A stretch of 64,000 bases of DNA from CAZQRP01 sp964596125 (GCA_964596125.1 CAZQRP010000014.1:33787-97786), one strand, 5' to 3'; positions 1 through 8,152 are shown, counted from the stretch's first letter. The notes: a model not told the origin generated them from the sequence alone. Numbers and translations are program-made.

Positions 1-2
1 TC

Positions 3-443
3 AGTGGTGTATCTACTTCAGAGGCAGAACTTATTGCGGAAAAACGGAAAAGTTATACTACTAAATGGGGCAGAAGCATAGTTTCTTGGACAGGCAAATC
101 TTTAGAAGAAAATGTTAGATCAGTTGATAGTTTTTATCCCCCAACATGCAATGAGAGCCATTTTTATGAATATTTATACTGCCAAGTATATCGAAAGGGG
201 TCTCAATCATCTCATTCAAGTTATGCAGGATTATCAAAAGGAATACTCATCGAAAAATTTAGTATTTCAGGAATACCTAGTACTTTCCAAAGATTTATGA
301 CAGATGAAAACCATCTAATTTTTTCTTGCTTCCATTCTATAATTGTTTTTATTAGCTCGATAAGATTTCTTGGATACATTCTTGGTAAAGATGAGATAGA
401 AAGCTATTTTCAAAAAATCGCTAGATACATTATTTCTGAATGA
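3..443 (+). CDS. partial DUF5677-like protein, C-terminal part
   Basis: An open frame runs in from the left edge without a start and ends at a TGA at 441-443, giving about 146 residues. The middle part holds a Y-x-Y-L-Y-C-Q-V-Y-R-K-G-S-x-S-S-H pattern that resembles the core of DUF5677 proteins (residues roughly 52-70), a family of unknown function. The last third is hydrophobic (IIVFISSIRFLGYIL) and may be a helix packed in the domain or a membrane segment. The N-terminal part lies outside the window. The assignment to DUF5677 rests on pattern memory only. The A+T-rich composition fits the accessory DNA that follows it. Confidence 0.5.
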   Translation, partial: SGVSTSEAELIAEKRKSYTTKWGRSIVSWTGKSLEENVRSVDSFYPPTCNESHFYEYLYCQVYRKGSQSSHSSYAGLSKGILIEKFSISGIPSTFQRFMTDENHLIFSCFHSIIVFISSIRFLGYILGKDEIESYFQKIARYIISE

Positions 444-461
444 AAAACCTTTTTCATGGTT

Positions 462-527
462 GTCACCTGCCCACAGGTGACCCATAGTTCAGGTATAAAC
501 CACAACGGTCACCCGTAGGCGGGTAAC
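462..527. repeat. two GTCACCYG-type hairpins
   Basis: At 462-481 there is a perfect 8-bp inverted repeat, GTCACCTG-CCCA-CAGGTGAC. At 508-527 a related but imperfect copy reads GTCACCCG-TAGG-CGGGTAAC, with one mismatched pair. Both sit directly downstream of the partial gene. A third copy, identical to the first, lies at 1004-1023. There is no T-run after them, so they look more like a dispersed repeat or recognition site than terminators. Confidence 0.6.
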
Positions 528-671
528 TCGTAGGAAAATATACGGTTACCCTGATATTGGCATGCAAGAAGGCACAAAACAAGACTAGCACCACTATTGA
601 GGCATTTAAGTTAATATGATATTCTTGTACCACTATACAAACAGTAAATAAATGATATTGGGGTTATTTAA

Positions 672-908
672 ATGTTGTTAATATGGATAATCCTTCTCGT
701 AATTGCTGTTATCCTTTTACTGCTTCACTGGAAAGGACCAAATGCAGTATGGGGAACAGCAACCTTGGGTATAATAGTCGGCATTATCCTCTCTATAATT
801 AAAGGCGATTGGGCTTTCTTAGCTTATAGCTTTACAATAGGTACATTTGTAGGGACATTTTTTCAATTGCTTGGCAAATTGTCTGAGTGGTACAAGGAGC
901 GTCATTAA
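672..908 (+). CDS. small two-helix membrane protein
   Basis: This 78-residue ORF starts with a strongly hydrophobic segment (residues 2-19) and has a second one at about residues 27-63 that could form one or two further helices, ending in a charged tail (KLSEWYKERH). I recognise no family. The start ATG follows a GGGG stretch at about 8 nt, a weak ribosome site. It stands alone in A+T-rich DNA between two copies of the GTCACCTG hairpin. It could be a small phage- or island-borne membrane peptide; the hydrophobic pattern makes a random ORF unlikely. Confidence 0.5.
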   Translation: MLLIWIILLVIAVILLLLHWKGPNAVWGTATLGIIVGIILSIIKGDWAFLAYSFTIGTFVGTFFQLLGKLSEWYKERH

Positions 909-987
909 TACCTCATTTTTAATGCGAGTGATTCTGTATGATATTACAGTGATGTGAAAATTAATAAGATGATTTATACAATATATA

Positions 988-1170
988 TTATGGTTTCCTA
1001 GGAGTCACCTGCCCACAGGTGACTAGCAGAGCAGTCTTACCCCCAACCACCCTGCCCAAAGTCCAGTAGCTCACGCCGAATATCCTCGCTTGGTTACGCT
1101 GCGTCGCCCCCGGGTTCAGTCTGGCGGCCTCGCGTATCCGCCCGTCGTGCTCATAGAGCTTAAGGCCCAA
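988..1170 (-). pseudogene. remnant of a helix-turn-helix protein
   Basis: The minus-strand frame has a segment reading REAARLNPGATQRNQARIFG followed by VSYWTLGRVV, which looks like the resolvase/HNH-type helix-turn-helix (xIRxLxxxGxTQRxIAxxFGVSxxTVxRVxxG). The frame is only 60 residues, has no visible ribosome site, and is far richer in G+C than the DNA on either side. Its last codons run through the 1004-1023 hairpin (VTCGQVT). I read it as the decayed end of a transferred DNA-binding gene; it could also be a chance ORF. Confidence 0.35.
1004..1023. repeat. third GTCACCTG hairpin
   Basis: Exact 20-bp copy of the hairpin at 462-481 (8-bp arms, 4-nt loop CCCA). It lies 540 bp from the first copy and inside the 3' end of the HTH remnant. 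Confidence 0.6.
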
Positions 1171-1273
1171 TAAATCGACTTATTTATGCCACAAGGGTAT
1201 TGACAAACGGATAGAAATAGTATATGTTAGAATTAGTTAACGTTAGAAATATATAACTAGTGTGGGTGATGCT

Positions 1274-1870
1274 ATGAAAACGAGGAGACTATTCTGGGGC
1301 GTAACGATTGCGGCGCTCATCATCATTATCATAACCATCTCGCTGGAGGCGTACTATGTGCTGCTGGCGCTGGCAGCCGGCGCCCTGATTTTCGGCTACC
1401 GCGAGCTGTGGTCGCTGGTACGGACCGGGAAGCTACCGCCGGTTGACGAGAGGGTACGGGAGAACATCGGCAAGTCGGTGCGGAACGGCTTTGTCTTTTT
1501 CTCCCTGGCGCTGGTATTTACCATGCTGCTGTTCACCATCAATAAAAGCCTGGCTCCTGACATGGTGCAGGTCCTGGGCGGCCTGTTGCTCTCGGGCGGA
1601 GCAGCCTACCTGATATCCTACGTCTACTACGACCGGGCGGGACCCGGTCTGGATGAAAGGAGGATGAGACTGATGAAGACATTTCTGATGGTAGCGGGAA
1701 TATCGCTGGGCGCCTTTATCATCAGCGCGTTCCTGCACAATATACTGAGCGGTGTGCTGGGCGTGGAAGAGCCGGTGTTTTTCATCATCGCGGTCATCCT
1801 GGCACCGCTGGCATTTGTAACCGGCATTATCGGCAGCCTGGTTATCTTTATCAGGGGACTGGTGGGGTAA
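1274..1870 (+). CDS. DUF2178-like multi-pass membrane protein
   Basis: A 198-residue protein with about five or six membrane segments. I place the start at the ATG at 1274 (MKTRRLFW) because a GGTGAT motif lies 5-8 nt upstream; a GTG at 1262 is possible. Two cytosolic loops carry the same D-E-R signature (PPVDERVRENIGKSVRNG near residue 50 and GLDERRMRLMKTF near 125), which suggests a duplicated DUF2178 unit; single-unit relatives carry one such DER-x-x-x-I-x-x-K-A-S loop, as the protein at 4398-4778 does. An XRE regulator follows 34 bp downstream. Pairs of a small membrane protein and an XRE repressor are common; the membrane partner may sense envelope stress or act as antirepressor, but that is inference. 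Confidence 0.7.
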   Translation: MKTRRLFWGVTIAALIIIIITISLEAYYVLLALAAGALIFGYRELWSLVRTGKLPPVDERVRENIGKSVRNGFVFFSLALVFTMLLFTINKSLAPDMVQVLGGLLLSGGAAYLISYVYYDRAGPGLDERRMRLMKTFLMVAGISLGAFIISAFLHNILSGVLGVEEPVFFIIAVILAPLAFVTGIIGSLVIFIRGLVG

Positions 1871-1904
1871 ACACACCCGGCACCGTTACAGGAAGTAGAC
1901 CACG

Positions 1905-2102
1905 ATGAGGACCAGGATAAAAGAGTTCCGTGCCAGGCAGAACCTGACGCAGGAAAAGCTGGCTGAGCTGGTAGGAGTAAGGCGGGAGACTATCATCTTC
2001 CTGGAGCAGGGGAAATATAATCCCTCCCTGAGGCTGGCGCACAATGTTGCCAGGGCACTGGAGACCACCATAGAGGAGCTGTTTCTCTTCGATGACGATT
2101 GA
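1905..2102 (+). CDS. XRE-family transcriptional regulator
   Basis: A 65-residue single-domain Cro/CI-type helix-turn-helix protein. The HTH reads LTQEKLAELVGVRRETIIFL at about residues 14-33, followed by the typical EQGKYNPSLRLAHNVARALE stretch and the acidic ending of this short subfamily (EELFLFDDD). AGGAAG lies about 10 nt before the ATG. It probably represses itself and the membrane protein gene just upstream, with which it appears cotranscribed. It is clearly related to the regulator at 4165-4383. Confidence 0.85.
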   Translation: MRTRIKEFRARQNLTQEKLAELVGVRRETIIFLEQGKYNPSLRLAHNVARALETTIEELFLFDDD

Positions 2103-2178
2103 CTTCAGGGGGTAACGGATGACAAGGGCACGGCAGCCGGTCTACCCGTGTATACAGGAGACCGGACATATTCCTGCG

Positions 2179-3426
2179 CTACCCTTCGAACTGCCAGTTG
2201 TACCTTCCATCGTAGTCCAGTCCCGCCTTGTACGCATTTATGCCGGTCGGTGTCCCGGCAGAAGCGATCAGAAACATGCGGCGGGTAAACCGCTCCAGGG
2301 GTAAATCGACCGACTTGGCTATGCCCCCGTAGACATCATTGGCTGTCTCCGCCAGCCGCCAGCCGGTCCTTTTCATCAGGTTGAGATATCCCTGCCCCCA
2401 GAACACGTTCAATGGCACCCTGTGGTTCTCCTTCTGGTCGGTTTCCCAGGCAAGTCTATAGGTGAAAGCCCTCAGCGCTTCTATATCGATACCCGCTTCT
2501 CCCAGTTTGGCTGCCACCATAGAGTGCTGAATGATGGGTTTGCCCCCCTGCAACCGCTCCCTGGCGTAGGTTCTCACTTCGTCATACATTCTGCGGATTT
2601 CGCCGAGATACCCTGCTAGCAGCATCCACTTATACGCCATAGCCGCATGAATCATGGTATAGCCTTTATTTACTTTCCCCAGCATCGAGATCTCGGGGAC
2701 TCTGACATTATCAAGGTAGGTCTGCACGTTCCCACCCAGCTCTGCTATCACGAACCTGTTCAGATACCGGGTCACCCCCGGTGCGCCGGTGGGGACATAG
2801 AACGCGGTCAGCGACCGGGTCAGCAGTCCGTTTTTGTCCGTTCTACAGACGACCATGATGACGTCGGCGGCGGCACCGCCGGTGCAGAACATTTTGTTGC
2901 CGTTTATCACCCACTCATCCCCGTCTTTATAGGCGAAGGTCTTCAGCGTTCCGCCGGGCTCATCATACGGTATATGCGGGTCGGTGCCGCCTTCCGGCTC
3001 GGATACCGTACCGGCAGGGAACTGCCTGGTATTATTCATGAAATCGGCAAAGAACTTCGCTTTTTGCTCCTCGTCAGGGTTGTGTGCCGGGGCACTGCAG
3101 TAGGTATATAAGTTTCCCAGCAGTCCCGCTACCGGTCCCGCATGGTACCCCATCTCTTCAGTGGCTATGAGCTGGGTGACATAGTAGTCACCGGACTCAG
3201 GCGCCGTGCCTCCATATTTCCTGGGGACTGCGAGCTGGCGCAGTCCTACATCGTGCAGTTTCTCCAGCAGGTCCCAGGGGAAGACAGCCGTCACCTCCTC
3301 ACAGGTCTCTGCCATCGAGACCCTGTCTTCGATCTCGTTGATCCGCTTCATGTCTATTTCCCGCTGGCAAAACTCCTTGACCAGTCTCCTGATCTGCCGC
3401 TGCTCTTCAGTTAGTTTCAGGTCCAT
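2179..3426 (-). CDS. acyl-CoA dehydrogenase family protein, catalytic Glu not evident
   Basis: A 415-residue flavoprotein of the acyl-CoA dehydrogenase fold: N-terminal helical domain (MDLKLTEEQRQIRRLVKEFC), the middle beta domain with GTVSEPEGGTDP and WVINGNKMFCTGG (FAD and substrate contacts), and the C-terminal helical domain ending NDVYGGIAKSVDLPLERFTR. The family oxidises acyl-CoA to enoyl-CoA and hands electrons to ETF. In medium-chain enzymes the catalytic base sits in a YEGT motif; here the equivalent stretch reads SAGT. The alternative position used by isovaleryl-CoA dehydrogenase (LERLVLAGG) reads AYKWMLLAG here, also without Glu. So the substrate or reaction may differ from beta-oxidation. 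A decayed copy of this gene's first codons lies upstream at 3719-3778. It stands alone between the two regulator pairs. Confidence 0.85.
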   Translation of the reverse strand: MDLKLTEEQRQIRRLVKEFCQREIDMKRINEIEDRVSMAETCEEVTAVFPWDLLEKLHDVGLRQLAVPRKYGGTAPESGDYYVTQLIATEEMGYHAGPVAGLLGNLYTYCSAPAHNPDEEQKAKFFADFMNNTRQFPAGTVSEPEGGTDPHIPYDEPGGTLKTFAYKDGDEWVINGNKMFCTGGAAADVIMVVCRTDKNGLLTRSLTAFYVPTGAPGVTRYLNRFVIAELGGNVQTYLDNVRVPEISMLGKVNKGYTMIHAAMAYKWMLLAGYLGEIRRMYDEVRTYARERLQGGKPIIQHSMVAAKLGEAGIDIEALRAFTYRLAWETDQKENHRVPLNVFWGQGYLNLMKRTGWRLAETANDVYGGIAKSVDLPLERFTRRMFLIASAGTPTGINAYKAGLDYDGRYNWQFEG

Positions 3427-3663
3427 CGTGCTGCCTCCTGTCCGGTTTTGCTATGTCCAGGTCTCCCTGTAGAGAGCCTGGTATTGACCTCGCGCTGCGT
3501 TCAGCCTGTAGCAGTATTTCAAAGCGGCACCTTCTTTATCGATGCCGTATACTGTTAAAAATTTCAATTTCAGCTTCAGATTTTCGATTCCTCAGCCCAT
3601 TCATTAAAACCCTCACCCCCTGTATCCCCCTCTCCCTCAGGGAGATGGGGAAAGACTTTTCAT

Positions 3664-3684
3664 AAGAGAGGCTTCGCCTCTCTT
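3664..3684. repeat. hairpin, 9-bp stem
   Basis: AAGAGAGGC-TTC-GCCTCTCTT forms a perfect 9-bp stem with a 3-nt loop. It is not followed by a T-run on either strand, so it is more likely part of a dispersed repeat than a terminator. Confidence 0.5.
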
Positions 3685-3840
3685 GAACTCTCCGTAGCAG
3701 GGCGTTTACAGGGAGTGCTCACTCTTTTTCTCGAAGTCTCTTCTCCTGCCCTTTACCGTCAGTTAGTTGCAAGTCCATCGAGCTGCCTTTTGTCCAGATT
3801 CGCCTCTCTTTAACTTCCCTTAGCAGAACGTTTTAGGGGG
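3676..3840. repeat. imperfect direct repeat pair
   Basis: 3676-3714 and 3802-3840 both follow the pattern GCCTCTCTTNAACTNCC, then TAGCAGNRCGTTT and a run of G. The copies are diverged, suggesting old dispersed-repeat copies in a decaying region. Confidence 0.45.
3719..3778 (-). pseudogene. vestigial N-terminus of a second acyl-CoA dehydrogenase
   Basis: Reading the minus strand from the ATG at 3778 gives MDLQLTDGKGQEKRLREKE and then TGA at 3719. This lines up with the first 19 residues of the intact enzyme (MDLKLTEEQRQIRRLVKEF), and the DNA upstream of the ATG also matches the intact gene's leader (CNCGATGGAC preceded by AGGCAGC on the minus strand). The rest of the gene is gone. I infer a former tandem duplicate that was deleted down to its start. 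Confidence 0.55.
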
Positions 3841-4164
3841 GCGCTATCTATTCTCAATCTCCACCCCTCCCCTTTGCCAAGGAGAAGGGGACATATCCCT
3901 GAAGTCACCTCTCTCCGGTTTTGTGAAGTCGGTACTATTATAGGCTCTCATAGTAAACAACGCCATAGAATAATCAAATGGAAAGCCCTGAAGTGAAATA
4001 GACAAAGCCTGAGACTGCGGCCGGACTCAACCTCAATGGTGACCCGGATTGATTTTGGTGGGGATGGTCAGATGTAACTACGTAACATTTTGTTGCCAGA
4101 CAATCAATGAAGATTTATAACGCTGGGCGGTACTAGAGCTGTCATGCCTTCCGGCTAGTGAGTT

Positions 4165-4383
4165 TTACGGTGCGGTAAAGCCGTCCTGTCTCTCTCCATG
4201 AAAGAAGATATCTTCAATGGTGACCTTGAACAGCTCCGCCACCTTGAAGGCGAGCTCCAGCGAAGGATCGTACTTGCCCTTTTCTATGGAGATAACGGTC
4301 TGCCTGGTGACCCCCAGCTTGTCGGCAAGCGCTTCCTGGGTTAAATCATGCATGGCGCGGTATACTTTCAGCCTGTTCTTCAT
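4165..4383 (-). CDS. XRE-family transcriptional regulator
   Basis: A 72-residue single-domain helix-turn-helix protein: MKNRLKVYRAMHDLTQEALA then DKLGVTRQTVISIEKGKYDP, the standard short YozG-like subfamily. The HTH covers residues 13-34. It lies 14 bp downstream of a DUF2178 membrane protein gene on the same strand and is surely cotranscribed with it. It mirrors the pair at 1274-2102, with the same gene order. A perfect palindrome at 4794-4807 upstream of the pair is a plausible binding site. Confidence 0.88.
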   Translation of the reverse strand: MKNRLKVYRAMHDLTQEALADKLGVTRQTVISIEKGKYDPSLELAFKVAELFKVTIEDIFFHGERQDGFTAP

Positions 4384-4397
4384 TTCTATTCCAGGTA

Positions 4398-4778
4398 TCA
4401 GCTTTTACTTGCATAGTACAGGTAGAAACCATAGTAAATAACCATGATGGCGCAGGCAGAGTATGCCAGGGTAAAGCCTATCAGCCTGAGGTCGGCAGAA
4501 TCGCTGCTGCTCAGTGCCAGCAGGACGGCGCTGGCTACCGCGATTACCGGCAGGGAGACACCGAGGGTGAACCTGGATGCCTTTTCGCTTATGTAGCAGG
4601 TCCTCTCATCCCGCAGTACCTGTTTTACCCGTTTGCCTAACAGGTACATCAAGCTCATTCCTGCGGCTACTGCGACTACCGGTATCAGCGCATTTCCAAT
4701 CGATATCGACCAGCCGATTGTAGCACCGATAGCCATTGTGACCACTAGTCCGCACAACCTGAACGTTTTCCTGCTCAT
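4398..4778 (-). CDS. DUF2178 family membrane protein
   Basis: A 126-residue protein with four predicted membrane segments in two hairpins, separated by a cytosolic loop reading RDERTCYISEKASRFTLG, the DUF2178 signature. I choose the ATG at 4778 (MSRKTFRLCG) since GGAGG (4786-4790 on this strand) precedes it by 7 nt; a longer frame to 4820 would run through the operator. Function is unknown; pairing with an XRE regulator is typical of the family. Confidence 0.78.
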   Translation of the reverse strand: MSRKTFRLCGLVVTMAIGATIGWSISIGNALIPVVAVAAGMSLMYLLGKRVKQVLRDERTCYISEKASRFTLGVSLPVIAVASAVLLALSSSDSADLRLIGFTLAYSACAIMVIYYGFYLYYASKS

Positions 4779-4793
4779 GATATGTCCTCCATG

Positions 4794-4807
4794 TAATAGT
4801 ACTATTA
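4794..4807. promoter_or_regulatory. perfect 14-bp palindrome, probable operator
   Basis: TAATAGTACTATTA is its own reverse complement, and a further partial copy (CTAATAGTAAC) follows at 4808-4818. It sits a few bases upstream of the ribosome site of the DUF2178/XRE operon, where an autoregulating XRE dimer would bind. No similar palindrome is visible before the first pair at 1274. Confidence 0.5.
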
Positions 4808-4930
4808 CTAATAGTAACATTTCATATACAAAATGTCAAATATTATTTACATTATCACAGGTTGTCCTGTCTGAGAGAGCGCTGAAAACCACAGGTCCAA
4901 CCCCCTTTATCCCTCAGTCCCGGCATAATT

Positions 4931-4960
4931 TTGAATTAGGGGCCTGTAAAACGTTATAAT
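4931..4960 (+). promoter_or_regulatory. sigma70-type promoter of aspS
   Basis: TTGAAT at 4931-4936 and TATAAT at 4955-4960 are separated by 18 bp. The start codon of aspS lies 25 bp beyond the -10 box, so the leader is short. Confidence 0.6.
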
Positions 4961-4984
4961 CTTTGGATAACGCTGGAGGTGCCT

Positions 4985-6790
4985 GTGCTCAAGACCCATA
5001 GCTGCGGAGAACTGAGAAAAGAACATATCGGACGTGAGGTCACCCTGGCCGGCTGGGTCCACCGGCGCCGGGACCACGGCGGCCTGGTTTTTATTGACCT
5101 GAGAGACAGGGAGGGGATTACCCAGGTAGTCTTCAATCCTGATGAAGCTAAAAAAGCACACGAAGTAGCTGATGAGCTGCGCAGCGAGTATGTGATCGAG
5201 GTTTCAGGCGAAGTCGCTCAGCGCCCTTCCGGTACCGAGAATAAGAAGCTGGCGACGGGTGAGATCGAGGTTATAGCCAGGGACACCAGAATCCTGAATA
5301 CATCAAAAACGCCGCCGTTCTATATCAACGAGGACGTGGAAGTCGATGAAAACCTCTTTTTAAAGTACCGTTACCTGTATTTGAGGCGGTCCAAGATGAG
5401 GGACAATATCATGCTCCGCCATAAGGTGATACGGTTTATGCGCAGTTTCCTCGATGCGAAGGGCTTTATTGAGATCGAGACGCCGATTTTGATCAAGAGC
5501 ACTCCCGAAGGGGCCAGGGACTACCTGGTGCCCAGCCGGATCCAGCCCGGCAAGTTTTATGCGCTGCCGCAGTCGCCGCAGCAGCTTAAACAGCTCCTGA
5601 TGGTTGCCGGCTTCGAAAAGTACTATCAGATAGCCCGCTGCTTCCGCGATGAAGACTCGCGGGCAGACCGCCAGCCTGAGTTTACCCAGCTTGACCTGGA
5701 GATGAGCTTTGTGGACGAAGAGGATATACTCAACCTTCTGGAAGAGCTGTTTACCGCTCTGGTGGAGCAGGTGAAACCGGAGATGCGGGTGCTGACCCCG
5801 TTCCCGCGGCTGTCCTTTGCCGAGTCCATGGAGCGGTTCGGCAGCGATAAACCTGATATCCGCTTCGGGCTCGAGTTGAAGGACCTGTCTGATATCGCTG
5901 CTGGCTCGGAGTTCGGCGTCTTCCGTGCCGCCGTCCAGGGCACCGGCAGGGTCAAAGGTATCTCTCTACCCGGCTGCGCCGGCTATACCAAAAAGCAGCT
6001 TGAAGAGCTGACCGAGCTGGCAAGGGGTCTCGGCGCTAAAGGCCTGATAACACTGGCCCTGTCCCCGGACTGTGATCTTGAGTCTCTCACGCCGGAGAGC
6101 ATCAGGTCGGTAGCTGCCAAGTACCTGACGGTGGAGCAGATAAAGGAAATGGCGGCGAGACTCGGGGCGGGACCCGGCGACCTTATTTTAATTGTAGCCG
6201 GAGATGCCGGGATGGTAGATAAGGTACTGGGCGGGCTGCGCCAGGAAATGGGATATCGCCTTGACCTGATAGACCCTAACCTGCTGGCTTTCCTGTTTGT
6301 CGTCGATTACCCGTTGCTGGAATGGAACGATGAGTCGGGTCACTGGGAATCGATGCACCATCCCTTCACAGCTCCCCGTGAAGAGGATATCCCTCTGCTG
6401 GATACCGACCCGTCCAGGGTCCGTTCACGCCACTATGACATTGTGTGCAACGGCTATGAGCTGTCCAGCGGCAGTATCAGGGTCCACAACCGCCGGCTTC
6501 AGGAAAAGATATTCGGTCTCCTGGGCTATTCCAGCGAAGAGACCGAGAAGCGCTTCGGCCATCTTTTGGAGGCATTTGATTATGGAGCGCCGCCGCATGG
6601 CGGTATCGCACCCGGTATTGACCGCCTGGTGATGCTGCTGGCAGGGGAAAAGAGCATCAGGGAGGTCATTGCTTTTCCCAAAAACCAGAACGCCGTGGAT
6701 GTCATGAACGATGCTCCGTCGCCGGTCTCCGAAGAGCAGCTCGGTGAGCTGCACCTGAGGCTGAAAGACGATGGGGCTGGCACGACCTGA
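4985..6790 (+). CDS. aspS: aspartate-tRNA ligase
   Basis: A bacterial-type class IIb aspartyl-tRNA synthetase of about 601 residues. The OB-fold anticodon domain comes first (GWVHRRRDHGGLVFIDLRDR), then the catalytic core with motif 2 (CFRDEDSRADRQPEFTQLD), the bacteria-specific GAD insertion (about residues 280-420), and motif 3 (GIAPGIDRLVMLLAGEKS). It charges tRNA-Asp, and in lineages with GatCAB also tRNA-Asn; which applies here cannot be told from this window. I prefer the GTG at 4985 over the one at 4979, because GGAGG (4975-4979) then sits 5 nt upstream. Same strand as tig and clpP. Confidence 0.97.
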   Translation: MLKTHSCGELRKEHIGREVTLAGWVHRRRDHGGLVFIDLRDREGITQVVFNPDEAKKAHEVADELRSEYVIEVSGEVAQRPSGTENKKLATGEIEVIARDTRILNTSKTPPFYINEDVEVDENLFLKYRYLYLRRSKMRDNIMLRHKVIRFMRSFLDAKGFIEIETPILIKSTPEGARDYLVPSRIQPGKFYALPQSPQQLKQLLMVAGFEKYYQIARCFRDEDSRADRQPEFTQLDLEMSFVDEEDILNLLEELFTALVEQVKPEMRVLTPFPRLSFAESMERFGSDKPDIRFGLELKDLSDIAAGSEFGVFRAAVQGTGRVKGISLPGCAGYTKKQLEELTELARGLGAKGLITLALSPDCDLESLTPESIRSVAAKYLTVEQIKEMAARLGAGPGDLILIVAGDAGMVDKVLGGLRQEMGYRLDLIDPNLLAFLFVVDYPLLEWNDESGHWESMHHPFTAPREEDIPLLDTDPSRVRSRHYDIVCNGYELSSGSIRVHNRRLQEKIFGLLGYSSEETEKRFGHLLEAFDYGAPPHGGIAPGIDRLVMLLAGEKSIREVIAFPKNQNAVDVMNDAPSPVSEEQLGELHLRLKDDGAGTT

Positions 6791-6844
6791 GTAAAAAAAT
6801 AAAATGTGCCGAATAAATGTTATAATAATGAACGGGTTGTCAGT

Positions 6845-8137
6845 ATGAAAGTAACAAAAGAAAAAATTGAAAACAGCCAGGTCTCGCTTAATGTGGAAAT
6901 GGAGGATGTTGAGCTGGATGAGTACATGGGGAAGGCATACAACCATCTGGTAGGCAGGGTATCCGTCCCCGGCTTTCGAAAGGGTAAAACGCCGAGGGCC
7001 GTCCTGGAACGCCATGTAGGAAAGGACGCCTTCTTAAAAGAGGCGCTGGAGCACATGATACCGGAAGCCTATCAAAAAGCACTGGAAGAGCAGGAAGTCG
7101 ACCCTATTGCTCAACCGGAAATACAGCTTATCCAGGAGGAGCCGGTCATTTTCAAGGCTATTGTGCCGGTCCGGCCGGAAGTGAAGCTTGGCGACTATAA
7201 AGCGGTGAGAATGGAACCTGACCCGGTTGAAATCGGTGAGGATGATGTGAACACCGCTCTCGAGCAGCTCCGCAATCAAAATGCTGTCCTGCTGCCGGTA
7301 GACCGTCCGGTAAAGCTCGGTGATACCGTAACCATGGATATCGAAGGCGAAAGCGGTGGTAAGCCCTTTCAAATACAGAAAGACCTGGTCTACGAGCTAT
7401 TCCAGGAGTCTCCGCTGCCTCTACCAGGATTCGCCGAAAAAATGGAAGGCATCAAGAAAGGAGAGGAGACGAGCTTCACCCTCTCGTATCCTCAGGACTA
7501 TAAAATGGGGGAACTGGCGGGCAAGGACTTCTCTTTTAAAGTGAAGGTAACCGAGATTAAAGAGAAGGAGCTCCCCGAGCTCAATGACGAATTTGCCCAG
7601 TCTGTCGACAGCACTGACCTGGCCGCTCTTCGGGAGAAGATATCAGATGATTTGAAAACGAGAGCCGGCGAGAGAGCTCGCATGGAGTTCGAGCAGAGAC
7701 TGGTCGATACGGTTGTTGAGGCCAGCGAGGTGGAGTATCCACCAGTGCTGGTTGAAAGCGAGATCGACCGGTTATTAAATGAGGAGGCGAGAGGATTTAC
7801 CGAAGGAGTGAGGGGGCTTGAGGGCTATCTGAACAGCATTAACAAGACCATGGACCAGCACCGGGACGAGTTACGTCCCATTGCCGATAAGCGTGTTATC
7901 CGGTCCCTTGTTCTGGGGAAGATTGCCGAAGAAGAAAAGATTGAAGTCGATGCCCCGGAAATCGATGGTGAGATAGATAAAATGGTGGGTAATGCCGGTG
8001 AACGGGCTGATGAAATGCGTCAGTTTTTCAACCTGCCGCAGGCACGCACATCGATAGAGCAGGTTCTTATCAGTCGAAAGACCATGGAGCGGTTGAAGCA
8101 AATAGTCAGCGGCTCAGAGGAACCGGTTACAGAGTAG
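6845..8137 (+). CDS. tig: trigger factor (ribosome-associated chaperone)
   Basis: About 430 residues. The ribosome-binding N domain carries the signature GFRKGKTP (residues 45-52); the FKBP-type prolyl isomerase domain lies near residues 150-240 (LGDTVTMDIEG onward), and the rest is the helical chaperone arm. It binds ribosomal protein L23 and shields nascent chains. I start at the ATG at 6845 (MKVTKEKIEN), the usual beginning of the family; an upstream frame from 6806 adds residues without homology. A TATAAT at 6821-6826 could serve as -10 box. clpP follows 15 bp later, the common tig-clpP order. Confidence 0.95.
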   Translation: MKVTKEKIENSQVSLNVEMEDVELDEYMGKAYNHLVGRVSVPGFRKGKTPRAVLERHVGKDAFLKEALEHMIPEAYQKALEEQEVDPIAQPEIQLIQEEPVIFKAIVPVRPEVKLGDYKAVRMEPDPVEIGEDDVNTALEQLRNQNAVLLPVDRPVKLGDTVTMDIEGESGGKPFQIQKDLVYELFQESPLPLPGFAEKMEGIKKGEETSFTLSYPQDYKMGELAGKDFSFKVKVTEIKEKELPELNDEFAQSVDSTDLAALREKISDDLKTRAGERARMEFEQRLVDTVVEASEVEYPPVLVESEIDRLLNEEARGFTEGVRGLEGYLNSINKTMDQHRDELRPIADKRVIRSLVLGKIAEEEKIEVDAPEIDGEIDKMVGNAGERADEMRQFFNLPQARTSIEQVLISRKTMERLKQIVSGSEEPVTE

Positions 8138-8152
8138 AAAGGAGATAGAACT

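Larger units (their letters stand above)
3427..4164. other. 738-bp gene-poor stretch with decayed repeats
   Basis: No intact gene is visible. It contains a short relic of an acyl-CoA dehydrogenase start (3719-3778, minus), a perfect 9-bp-stem hairpin at 3664-3684, two imperfect copies of a roughly 39-bp sequence (3676-3714 and 3802-3840), and pyrimidine-rich tracts (around 3611-3640 and 3860-3900) of the CCCTCTCCCT type often seen in dispersed repeats. From about 3940 to 4160 I see nothing I can assign. Confidence 0.5.

Noticed and set aside
1433..1876. 147-codon minus-strand ORF opposite the DUF2178-like gene
   Set aside because: Gln/His/Arg-rich shadow of a hydrophobic coding region; no start context.
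6425..7015. 196-codon minus-strand ORF across aspS and tig
   Set aside because: Antisense to two unambiguous housekeeping genes, including their junction.
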